From Thermoanaerobacterales bacterium (GTDB lineage Bacteria; Actinomycetota; Acidimicrobiia; Acidimicrobiales; JACDCH01), in NCBI GenBank assembly GCA_017577565.1, contig PKRH01000095.1, positions 1 to 13,897 of the forward strand: a stretch of DNA of 13,897 bases, written 5' to 3'. A program made the translations under genes and the position numbers. Below, piece after piece: positions 1-9,994 of this stretch. Positions within the stretch are counted from its first letter, which is position 1; each line of letters begins with the position of its first letter. Under the pieces are notes generated by a model, which did no database searches, was not told where the DNA came from, and saw nothing but the letters and a program-made list of their open reading frames with translations.

Positions 1-195
1 GCGTACCGCTGGGCGCGGCAGCTCATCGACGAAGGCATCTTCGTTTCCGCCGTGACGTACCCCGCCGTCTCGCCCGGGCAGGCGCGGCTCCGCCTGTGCG
101 CCACCGCGGCGCACCGGCCCGAGCACTTCGAGAAGCTGTTCGACGCGCTGGCGGAGTGCGCACGGCGGGAGGAATGCGAACAGACGGTCGGACAG
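1..195 (+). CDS. C-terminal fragment of a PLP-dependent enzyme, BioF/KBL (alpha-oxoamine synthase) family
   Basis: Frame 1 is open from the first base, so the gene enters from outside the window. The visible residues include GIFVSAVTYPAVSPGQARLR (12-31), then ATAAHRPEHFEKLFDAL (34-50). This is the usual C-terminal block of alpha-oxoamine synthases (8-amino-7-oxononanoate synthase, 2-amino-3-ketobutyrate CoA ligase, ALA synthase, serine palmitoyltransferase), where an Arg in the 'RLR' strand contacts the substrate carboxylate. The exact enzyme cannot be told from 50 residues. Family-like sequence stops at about base 156-195. The frame then stays open through low-complexity sequence to a TGA at 346-348, so the natural stop is not visible. 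Codons such as GAA, GTT and TCC are used here but are rare in the minus-strand operon. It is the only plus-strand gene, and it faces a broken pyrD. It may belong to another locus or genome. Confidence 0.7.
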
Positions 196-345
196 GCGGG
201 GGCGGGCCGGGGAGGGGGGGCCCCCAACCTCGGAACGGAGCGGGGGGAGGGGGTGGAGCCGGCCCCGGGAGGCCCCCGCCCCGGGGGCCCGGGCCCAGGG
301 GGAAGCGGCGGGCCCCCGGGTTCGAGGCCCGGCCCCTGGCCGTTT
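196..345. other. G/C-rich, error-like junction between two broken genes
   Basis: This 150-base tract is full of G and C runs and short foldbacks. On the minus strand, 258-345 still resembles class 1 pyrD codons with many changes toward G/C: a GGG-leucine-proline-GPA stretch ends near 258, where a GGGLSGPAI-type motif is expected. From about 257 to 196 only proline, arginine and glycine runs remain. On the plus strand it adds no recognisable protein to the PLP-enzyme fragment. I read it as low-quality sequence at a false join, or less likely as a highly structured intergenic region. Confidence 0.55.
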
Positions 346-958
346 TGACCGGCGTGACGGCCTCGGCGCCCGCCCCGTGCGCGGCGACGGCGATCTCGGC
401 GATGTCGCCGACGTTGGGGCTCAGCTTGGCCCACCGGGGCCGCCCGCAGGCGGCGGTGGCGGCGACGGCCGCCGCGGTCGCCTCGGCGGAGTGGGCGAAC
501 AGGTCCCGGCCCGCCTCGGTGTTGGGGCACGAGAGGTTGACCTCGACGGCCACGACCTCGGGCGGAGCGTCGGCCAGCATCTCGGCCGCCCGCCGGTACT
601 CGTCGACCGTGCGGCCCCAGATCGAGGCCACGACCCGGGCGCCGGTCGCCAGCAGGCCGGGCAGGTGGTCGGTCAGCCAGGCCCGCACGCCGGGCCCCTG
701 GAGCCCGACGGAGTTGAGCATGCCGGCCGGCGTCTCGTGCACCCGCAGCGGGGGGTTGCCCGCCCAGGGCTCGGCGTGCAGCGACTTGACGACCACGGCG
801 CCGAGGGCACCGAGGTCGACGTAGGGGGCCAGCTCGGCCCCGTGCCCGGCCGTGCCCGAGGCGGTCATCACCGGGTTGGGCAGGCGCACCGAGCCGACCG
901 TCACGGCCATGTCGACCGGGCGGGCCCGGCGCCGGCGGAGGAGGCGGCTCCCGGTCAC
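258..958 (-). CDS. pyrD: Dihydroorotate dehydrogenase, class 1B type, C-terminal third missing
   Basis: PyrD oxidises dihydroorotate to orotate with FMN, the fourth step of UMP synthesis. Counting from the ATG at 910, the flavin/substrate region reads LPNPVMTASGT (10-20), Lys42, and MLNSVGLQGPG (64-74). The catalytic base is Cys128 in VNLSCPNT; class 2 enzymes have Ser there, so this is class 1, and overall it matches NAD-linked class 1B. AKLSPNV (161-167) follows. From about residue 187 the protein degrades, and after GPA (about 217) it becomes proline-rich nonsense. Roughly 90 residues of a ~305-residue family are lost, including the last FMN-binding strands. Two starts are possible. GTG 958, seven bases after the carB stop, has GGTGAG upstream but adds an Arg-rich 16-residue leader. 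ATG 910 fits the family better but lacks a Shine-Dalgarno. No pyrK precedes it. The frame stays open to base 23 without meaning. Confidence 0.85.
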
Positions 959-965
959 GGACCGC

Positions 966-4295
<3,330 letters not shown>

Positions 4296-4297
4296 CC

Positions 4298-5389
<1,092 letters not shown>

Positions 5390-5395
5390 GCCCCG

Positions 5396-5401
5396 ACTCC
5401 T
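5396..5401 (-). promoter_or_regulatory. Shine-Dalgarno that decides the carA start
   Basis: On the minus strand AGGAGT is followed by six bases and then GTG 5389. It is one of the clearest ribosome binding sites in the window, and it lies downstream of the two alternative carA starts (5419 and 5434). Confidence 0.7.
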
Positions 5402-5404
5402 GTC

Positions 5405-5430
5405 TGCATGGTCATGCATCGTAGTGCATA
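5405..5430 (-). repeat. Cluster of three ATGCA/TGCAT half-sites between pyrC and carA; possible operator
   Basis: The plus strand reads TGCATG (5405-5410), GT, CATGCA (5413-5418), six bases, then TGCATA (5425-5430). The first two form an inverted repeat with a two-base spacer; the third is a further half-site. The 46-base gap is roughly half A/T, unlike the rest of the operon. A protein-binding site or an internal control point for carAB is plausible. A TACGAT -10-like hexamer (TANNNT) overlaps it on the minus strand, but I see no -35. Function is inference. Confidence 0.35.
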
Positions 5431-5435
5431 CCAAG

Positions 5436-6725
5436 TCATCGCTGCGCCTCGGCGTCGATGACGACGGCCTCGCCGTCGACGACCGTGTGGCGCACCCGGC
5501 CGGTGAGCCGCATGCCGGCGTAGGGGGTGTTGCGGCTGCGGCTGGCCAGCCGGTCGGGGTCGACCGTCCAGGTGGCCGACGGGTCGACGACGCAGAGGTT
5601 GGCCGGCCGCCCCTCGGCGATCGGGCCGCCGTGGGCGTCGTCCGCGCCGATGATCGCCGCCGGCCGCCAGGACATCAGGGCCAGGACCTCGGCGATCGGC
5701 AGGTCGAGGTGGGTGAGCGCCAGCGCCAGCGCGGTCTCCAGCCCGAGCATCCCCGGCGGCGCCTGGTCGAAGGGCTGCTCCTTGGCCTCCGGGGTGTGGG
5801 GCGCGTGGTCGGTGGCGATGCAGTCCACCACCCCGCTCGCCAGCCCCGCCCGGACCGCCGCCACGTCGTCGTCGGTGCGCAGCGGCGGGTTGACCTTGAA
5901 GACCGGGTCGTAGCTCGCGCAGCAGGCCTCGGTGAGCGTGAAGTGGTGGGGCGTCACCTCGCAGGTCACCCGCAGGCCCTCGGCCTTGGCCGCCGCCACC
6001 AGCTCGAGCGACCGGCGGGTCGACAGGTGCTGGAAGTGCACCCGCCCGCCGGTCATCCGGGCCAGCGCGACGTCCCGCATGACCATGACCTCCTCGGCCT
6101 CCGCCGGCTGGCCCGGCAGGCCGAGGCGGGACGACCAGGCGCCCTCGTTCATCGCTCCCCCGCCGGAGAGCACCGCGTCCTCGCAGTGCTGGGCGAGGAC
6201 GACGCCGAGCGCGGAGGCGTACTCGAGCGCCCGGCGCATGAGCCGGCCGTCCTGCACGCCCGTGCCGTCGTCGGTGAACAGCCGCACCCCGAGCGCGGCC
6301 AGCTCGGCCATCGGGGTGAGCTGCTCCCCCGCCCGGCCCACCGTGATGGCCGCCGAGGTGCGCACGTCGCAGCAGGCCGCCCGACCGAGCTCGAGCACCT
6401 CGCGGGCGACGCCGGCGGAGTCGATGGCGGGGGTCGTGTTGGGCATGGCCAGCACGCACGTGAAGCCACCGAGGACGGCGGCGCGCGCGCCGGTCTCGAT
6501 CGTCTCGGCCTCCTCGGCGCCCGGCTGGCGCAGGTGGGTGTGCAGGTCGACGAGCCCCGGGGCGACGACGCAGCCGCCGGCGTCGAGGGTGACGTCGGCG
6601 ACCAGGTCGCGGCCCTCGCCCTCGGGCACGACGGCGGCGATGCGGCCGTCCTCGACGAGCACGTCGGCCCGGCGGCTGCCGGTGGCGTCGACGACCTCGC
6701 CGCCACGGATGGCGATCGTCTTCAT
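5436..6725 (-). CDS. pyrC: Dihydroorotase, class I
   Basis: PyrC reversibly cyclises carbamoyl aspartate to dihydroorotate, the third step of UMP synthesis. The 429 residues match the class I (about 430 aa) amidohydrolases, not the shorter E. coli type. Zinc ligands are His62 and His64 in DLHTHLRQPG, His180 in AQHCED, His233 in FQHLS and Asp306 in ATDHAPH. Asp152/Asp153 in FTDDG is the class I aspartate pair that stands in for a carboxylated lysine. MPNTTP (94-99), KVNPPLRT (277-284) and PYAGM (401-405) are substrate-site or family signatures. The ATG 6725 start overlaps the pyrB stop by four bases (ATGA), with GGGAGGG seven bases upstream. The frame stays open upstream to 7157, inside pyrB, but that part is not family-like. 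It ends 46 bases before carA. Confidence 0.97.
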   Translation of the reverse strand: MKTIAIRGGEVVDATGSRRADVLVEDGRIAAVVPEGEGRDLVADVTLDAGGCVVAPGLVDLHTHLRQPGAEEAETIETGARAAVLGGFTCVLAMPNTTPAIDSAGVAREVLELGRAACCDVRTSAAITVGRAGEQLTPMAELAALGVRLFTDDGTGVQDGRLMRRALEYASALGVVLAQHCEDAVLSGGGAMNEGAWSSRLGLPGQPAEAEEVMVMRDVALARMTGGRVHFQHLSTRRSLELVAAAKAEGLRVTCEVTPHHFTLTEACCASYDPVFKVNPPLRTDDDVAAVRAGLASGVVDCIATDHAPHTPEAKEQPFDQAPPGMLGLETALALALTHLDLPIAEVLALMSWRPAAIIGADDAHGGPIAEGRPANLCVVDPSATWTVDPDRLASRSRNTPYAGMRLTGRVRHTVVDGEAVVIDAEAQR

Positions 6726-7675
6726 CGGGCGTCCCTCCCGGGCAGGTCGCGGCTCAGGTCGGCGCCGGAGCCGAGCAGGTCGTAGAGCACGGCCATGCGC
6801 ACGGCGACGCCGTTGCGCACCTGGTCGATGACGACGGAGCGGGGCAGGTCGGCGACGTCGGCGGCGATCTCGACGCCCCGGTTCATCGGGCCGGGGTGCA
6901 TGACGATCGCCTTGTCCCGCAGCAGGTCGACCCGGCGCCGGGTCAGCCCGTAGCAGGCCGTGTACTCGCGCAGCGACGGCAGCAGCGCCTCGAGCATGCG
7001 CTCGCGCTGCATGCGCAGCAGGTAGACGACGTCGACCGTCGGCAGCACGGCGTCGAGGTCGTGGTCGACCCGCACCGGCCAGCCCTCCACCGACGGCGGC
7101 AGCAGCGTCGGCGGCGCCACCAGCGTGACCTCGGCGCCCAGCTTGGTGAACGCCCACACGTCGCTGCGGGCCACCCGGCTGTGGTTGATGTCGCCCACGA
7201 TGGCGATGTGCAGGCCGTCCAGGCCGCCGAGGTGGTCGCGGATCGTGTAGCAGTCGAGCAGCGCCTGGGTCGGGTGCTCGTGCCAGCCGTCGCCGGCGTT
7301 GATCACGCTGCCCGACACCCAGCGCGCCACCTGGTGGGGGACGCCGGAGGAGGCGTGGCGCACGACGATGGCGTCGACGCCCATGGCCTCGATCGTCGCC
7401 ACCGTGTCCCGCAGCGACTCGCCCTTGTTCACCGACGACGTCGGCACCGAGAAGTTCAGGGTGTCGGCCGACAGCCGCTTGGCCGCCTGCTCGAAGCTGA
7501 GCCGGGTGCGGGTCGAGCTCTCGTAGAACAGCCAGGTGACCGTGCGACCCTGCAGCGCCGGCACCTTCGGCATCCGGCGCCGGCCGACCTCGACGAAGCT
7601 GTCGGTGAGGCGCAGCAGGCGCTCGATGTCGGCGACCTCGAGCTCGGCGATGCCGAGCAGGTGGCGGGCGCTCAC
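6722..7675 (-). CDS. pyrB: Aspartate carbamoyltransferase catalytic subunit
   Basis: PyrB joins carbamoyl phosphate and aspartate, the committed step of pyrimidine synthesis. The 317 residues are full length. The carbamoyl phosphate site is SSTRTR (53-58), the flexible-loop lysine is Lys84 in VNKGES, and HPTQALLD (134-141) is the second carbamoyl phosphate motif. LLRMQRER (219-226) carries the aspartate-binding Arg221, and MHPGPMNRG (259-267) closes the site. There is no pyrI nearby, so control is likely through PyrR rather than a CTP-binding regulatory chain. The start is GTG 7675, overlapping the pyrR stop as GTGA; the stop overlaps pyrC as ATGA. These overlaps suggest translational coupling through pyrR-pyrB-pyrC. 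Confidence 0.97.
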   Translation of the reverse strand: MSARHLLGIAELEVADIERLLRLTDSFVEVGRRRMPKVPALQGRTVTWLFYESSTRTRLSFEQAAKRLSADTLNFSVPTSSVNKGESLRDTVATIEAMGVDAIVVRHASSGVPHQVARWVSGSVINAGDGWHEHPTQALLDCYTIRDHLGGLDGLHIAIVGDINHSRVARSDVWAFTKLGAEVTLVAPPTLLPPSVEGWPVRVDHDLDAVLPTVDVVYLLRMQRERMLEALLPSLREYTACYGLTRRRVDLLRDKAIVMHPGPMNRGVEIAADVADLPRSVVIDQVRNGVAVRMAVLYDLLGSGADLSRDLPGRDAR

Positions 7676-8247
7676 CGGTGCTCCTTGCTCATCTCGCCGA
7701 TCTCGACGCCCTCCAGGGTGGCGTTCACCACCTCGTCGCGCCGGGTGGGCAGGTTCTTGCCCACGAAGTCGGGCCGGATCGGCAGCTCCCGGTGCCCGCG
7801 GTCGACCATGACCGCGAGCTGCACGGCCCGCGGCCGCCCGTAGCTGTGGACGGCGTCGAGGGCCGCCCGGATCGTGCGGCCGGTGAAGATGACGTCGTCG
7901 ACCAGCACGACCACCCGGCCGGTGAGGTCGACCGGGATCTCCGTCACGGCGGACGGCAGCACCGGGCGCAGGCCGATGTCGTCGCGGTGGAAGGCGACGT
8001 CGAGCGTGCCGAGCGGCGGCGCCTCGCCGTCGATCTTCGCCAGCGCCTCGGCCATGGCCTCGGCGAAGGTGACGCCGCCGGTCTGCAGGCCGACGAGCAC
8101 GACGTCGTCGAGCCCGTGGTTGCGCTCGAGCACCTCGTGGGCCATGCGCCAGATCGCCCGGCGCACGTCGTCGGCGTCGAGCACCTGCGTCCGCGCAACG
8201 AAAACGCCCCCGAAGGGGGGCGTGCTCCGTCGTTCGCGCTCTGCCAC
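7672..8247 (-). CDS. pyrR: PyrR, pyr mRNA-binding regulator of the PRTase fold
   Basis: PyrR binds pyr leader RNA when UMP/UTP is high and lowers expression; in some species it also has weak uracil phosphoribosyltransferase activity. With GTG 8247 the protein has 191 residues, near the size I recall for mycobacterial PyrR. GGGGAGG eight bases upstream supports this start; GTG 8184 (170 residues) has none. The PRPP motif is VVVLVDDVIFTGRT (112-125). The region RDDIGLRP (88-95) and DRGHRELPIRPDFVGKNLPT (149-168) match B. subtilis PyrR closely. Equivalents of residues implicated there in RNA binding are kept (His37, Arg153, Arg158, Lys164, Thr168; recalled alignment), but Thr18 is Trp33, and the common 'TRG' turn reads TGG (56-58). 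Codons 9-17 overlap a terminator-like hairpin and use GTT-TTC-GTT, rare here. It leads the pyr operon and carries its own control element. Confidence 0.95.
   Translation of the reverse strand: MAERERRSTPPFGGVFVARTQVLDADDVRRAIWRMAHEVLERNHGLDDVVLVGLQTGGVTFAEAMAEALAKIDGEAPPLGTLDVAFHRDDIGLRPVLPSAVTEIPVDLTGRVVVLVDDVIFTGRTIRAALDAVHSYGRPRAVQLAVMVDRGHRELPIRPDFVGKNLPTRRDEVVNATLEGVEIGEMSKEHR
8201..8223 (-). terminator. Intrinsic-terminator-like hairpin in the first codons of pyrR; candidate attenuator
   Basis: On the minus strand, ACGCCCCC (8223-8216), loop CTTC, and GGGGGCGT (8211-8204) form a perfect eight-base-pair stem. It ends in four consecutive T (8204-8201), then CGTT. This is the strongest intrinsic-terminator shape I found. 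It lies 24 bases inside pyrR if translation starts at GTG 8247, or in the leader if it starts at GTG 8184. As no gene ends here, it is more likely a conditional terminator than a true one. Confidence 0.6.
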
Positions 8248-8255
8248 TGCGGGGA

Positions 8256-8262
8256 CCTCCCC
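8256..8262 (-). promoter_or_regulatory. Shine-Dalgarno of pyrR, partly self-paired
   Basis: GGGGAGG lies eight bases before GTG 8247. It can fold with the following bases as GGGGAGGTCCCC (8262-8251), giving four G-C pairs over the loop AGGT. It begins nine bases after the PyrR-binding hairpin, close enough for bound PyrR to hinder the ribosome. Confidence 0.6.
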
Positions 8263-8271
8263 ATCGTCTGC

Positions 8272-8302
8272 CCGTACGGGTCTCGCCGGACCCGCTTCAC
8301 GG
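8272..8302 (-). promoter_or_regulatory. PyrR-binding RNA hairpin (pyr leader)
   Basis: The minus strand contains CGGGTCCGGCGAGACCCG (8294-8277), a perfect six-base-pair stem around hexaloop CGGCGA. This fits the known PyrR binding loop, whose terminal loop is CNGNGA and whose wider consensus is close to ARUCCNGNGAGGYU. Below the stem, CCGT (8302-8299) pairs with ACGG (8275-8272), leaving GAAG on the 5' side and T on the 3' side. That is the lower stem plus purine-rich asymmetric bulge seen in characterised PyrR sites. It sits between the GNAT stop and pyrR, directly before the pyrR ribosome binding site. This arrangement resembles the translational repression described in Mycobacterium smegmatis more than the long Bacillus attenuators. 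Confidence 0.85.
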
Positions 8303-8312
8303 TCAGGACCAC

Positions 8313-8318
8313 AGGCTA
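8313..8318 (-). promoter_or_regulatory. Possible -10 element of a pyr promoter
   Basis: TAGCCT on the minus strand fits the loose actinobacterial TANNNT -10 pattern. It overlaps the GNAT stop codon and would place a start site just before the PyrR hairpin. I see no convincing -35, so this is weak; the hairpin could instead lie in a longer transcript from upstream. Confidence 0.2.
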
Positions 8319-8936
8319 GCAGCGGCCCTCCCGATCCCCGGGCATCCGGGGCCGCTCCCGGGACCAGACGACGGCGCCGCCGGCCTCCCCCAGGCGCCGG
8401 AACCCGGCGCGGGCCGCGACCCGGGCCGAGGCGGCGTTGCCCGGGTCGGTGCGGGCCCAGACCTGCACGAGCCCGCACGCGTCGGACAGCGCCCACCCGG
8501 CGAGCAGGCGCACGGCGGCCGTCGCCAGGCCCCGCCGCCGGTGCGGAGCGGCGATCCACCACCCGGCCTCGGCCCGCCGGCGGGCCCGGTCGACGTTGCG
8601 CAGGCCCACCTCGCCCAGCACCGCCGGGCCGCCCGCCAGCGGCGCGACGACGAGGTCGAGCGCCAGGCCGCGGGCCCGGCGCTCGGCCGCGCCGGCGATC
8701 CACCGGGCGGCGGCCTCCGGGGACGGGTCCCCGGGCACGCGGGCGCCGGCGGCCACGGCCGGGTCCCGCCAGGCGGCGACGAGGGCGGCGACGTCGGTCG
8801 GGGTGGGGGCCCAGGGGCGCAGCACGATGCCCGCGCCCCGGTCGACGAGCGGCGGGTCGGGCAGCGGGATCGGGGCCGGGGGCGGCCGGTCGGGGCCGTC
8901 GCCCCCGCCGCCGGGGGTGGCCCCCGGCCCGCCCAT
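8316..8936 (-). CDS. GNAT-family N-acetyltransferase, RimJ/Acetyltransf_3-like, substrate unknown
   Basis: The 206-residue protein has the GNAT fold. GIVLRPWAPTPTDVAAL (36-52) matches the first strand and helix, GEVGLRNVD (108-116) the central strands, and GWWIAAPHRRRGLATAAVRL (125-144) carries the acetyl-CoA pyrophosphate-binding R-R-R-G-L-A loop (motif A). NAASARVAARAGFRR (167-181) is the typical C-terminal 'N-x-x-S-x-x-x-x-x-x-x-G-F' motif. This subgroup includes ribosomal-protein and small-molecule acetylases; the substrate cannot be read from sequence. The first 33 or so residues are Gly/Pro-rich and likely disordered. The ATG shares one base with the nusB stop (TGATG). No other start precedes the domain except GTG at codon 38, which would trim the first strand. 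It sits between nusB and the pyr leader with no clear functional link to either. Confidence 0.85.
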   Translation of the reverse strand: MGGPGATPGGGGDGPDRPPPAPIPLPDPPLVDRGAGIVLRPWAPTPTDVAALVAAWRDPAVAAGARVPGDPSPEAAARWIAGAAERRARGLALDLVVAPLAGGPAVLGEVGLRNVDRARRRAEAGWWIAAPHRRRGLATAAVRLLAGWALSDACGLVQVWARTDPGNAASARVAARAGFRRLGEAGGAVVWSRERPRMPGDREGRC

Positions 8937-9406
8937 CAGCCCTCGGCGCCCGGCGCGGGCGCCCGGCCGTCGCCGGACGGGCGGGCGTCGGCGGCGATGG
9001 CCGACAGGACGCCGTTGACGAACCGGGGCGAGTCGTCGGTGCCGAACCGGCGGGCGAGCACGACCGCCTCGTTGAGGATCACGGCCGTCGACCGCTCGGG
9101 CACCTCGAGCAGCTCGTAGGTGCCGATGCGCAGCACCGCCCGGTCGACCGCGGCCAGCCGGGCCACGGTCCAGCGGGGGGCGACCCGCCGGGCCAGCTCG
9201 GCGTCGATGCGCTCGCGGTGGGCGTCGACCCCCAGGGCCAGCTCGACCGCCAGGTCGTCCGGCCGGACCGGCAGCTCGGCCAGCACGTCCTCGACGGGGA
9301 CGCCCTTGGCCTCGGACTCGTAGAGCAGCTCGAGGGCCCGCTCGCGCGCCGCCCGCCGGCGCTCCGGACCGGCGGGGTCGAGGTCGCCCACGGGCACGGG
9401 CCTCAC
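8936..9406 (-). CDS. nusB: Transcription antitermination protein NusB
   Basis: NusB pairs with NusE (S10) on boxA RNA to assemble antitermination complexes on rRNA operons. The 156 residues cover the all-helical NusB fold. RRRAARERALELLYESEAKG (16-35) is the conserved Arg-rich N-terminal helix that contacts RNA. The middle helices include VARLAAVDRAVLRIGTYELL (80-99). The C-terminal part has TAVILNEAVVLARRFGTDDS (107-126), then RFVNGVLSAIA (128-138), the typical 'NEAVELAK.F....S..FVNGVL' signature. The GTG start overlaps the efp stop as GTGA, and a Pro/Ala/Gly-rich tail ends the protein. The efp-nusB pairing is common in bacteria. Confidence 0.95.
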   Translation of the reverse strand: MRPVPVGDLDPAGPERRRAARERALELLYESEAKGVPVEDVLAELPVRPDDLAVELALGVDAHRERIDAELARRVAPRWTVARLAAVDRAVLRIGTYELLEVPERSTAVILNEAVVLARRFGTDDSPRFVNGVLSAIAADARPSGDGRAPAPGAEG

Positions 9407-9966
9407 GCCCGCGTCAGGTACTCGCCGGTGCGCGTGTCGACCTTGATGCGGTCACCGGGGTTGACGAACAGCGGCACCTGGACGACGAGGCCCGTCTCCA
9501 GGGTGGCGGGCTTGCGGGCCCCGGACACCCGGTCGCCCTGGACGCCGGGCTCGGTCTCGGTCACCGCCAGCTCGACCGCCGCCGGCAGGTCGGTGCCGAT
9601 GATCTCGTCCCGGTAGAACTGCAGCAGCACCGACGACCCCTCGACCAGGTAGTTGACGGCGTCGCCGAGCGCCTCCGGCGGGACGGTGATCTGCTCGTAG
9701 GTCGTGTTGTCCATGAACACGTAGTCGGCGCCGTCCCGGTAGAGGAACTGCATCTCCCGCTTGTCGACCACGGCCTGCTCGACGCGCTCGTCGGCCCGGA
9801 AGGTCTTGTCGAGGATGTTGCCCGAGCGGATGTTGCGCAGCTTGGTGCGCACGAACGCCCCGCCCTTGCCGGGCTTGACGTGCTGGAACTCGACGACCTG
9901 GAAGAGACCCTCCGGCAGGTCGAGCGTCATGCCGGTCTTGAGGTCGTTGGTCGAGGTGGCAGCCAT
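9403..9966 (-). CDS. efp: Translation elongation factor P
   Basis: EF-P relieves ribosomes stalled at proline runs by binding between the P and E sites. At 187 residues it is full length, with the KOW-like N-terminal domain (to about residue 65) and two OB domains. The tip loop reads HVKPGKGGAFVRTK (29-42), with Lys34 where E. coli EF-P is beta-lysylated. No EpmA/EpmB gene is in view, and actinobacterial EF-P is reported to work unmodified, so modification is not implied. DKTFRADERVEQA (53-65), FMDNTTYEQI (84-93) and PLFVNPGDRIKVDTRTGEY (165-183) are standard signatures. The ATG start has AGGAG ten bases upstream in a 28-base gap after pepP. The operon encodes many proline-rich stretches, a natural setting for EF-P need. 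Confidence 0.97.
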   Translation of the reverse strand: MAATSTNDLKTGMTLDLPEGLFQVVEFQHVKPGKGGAFVRTKLRNIRSGNILDKTFRADERVEQAVVDKREMQFLYRDGADYVFMDNTTYEQITVPPEALGDAVNYLVEGSSVLLQFYRDEIIGTDLPAAVELAVTETEPGVQGDRVSGARKPATLETGLVVQVPLFVNPGDRIKVDTRTGEYLTRA

Positions 9967-9976
9967 GCGGCGTCGG

Positions 9977-9981
9977 CTCCT
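9977..9981 (-). promoter_or_regulatory. Shine-Dalgarno of efp
   Basis: AGGAG on the minus strand lies ten bases before the efp ATG (9966), a slightly long spacing. It supports independent initiation of efp in the 28-base gap after the pepP stop. Confidence 0.45.
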
Positions 9982-9994
9982 GGCGCGGGTGTGA

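Noticed and set aside
196..345. A natural G-rich structured element or repeat at the left junction
   Set aside because: The near-homology to pyrD codons within it and the loss of both gene ends fit sequence error or misassembly better than a functional element.
5390..5434. Longer carA N-termini from ATG 5419 or TTG 5434
   Set aside because: Neither has a Shine-Dalgarno, the added residues are not family-like, and AGGAGT sits just before GTG 5389.
6726..7157. Upstream in-frame extension of pyrC into pyrB
   Set aside because: It is out of frame with pyrB, shows no dihydroorotase homology, and ATG 6725 has a good ribosome site and an ATGA overlap.
8248..8703. Upstream in-frame extension of pyrR into the acetyltransferase gene
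   Set aside because: It runs through the PyrR hairpin and antiphase through a better-supported gene; the residues are low complexity.
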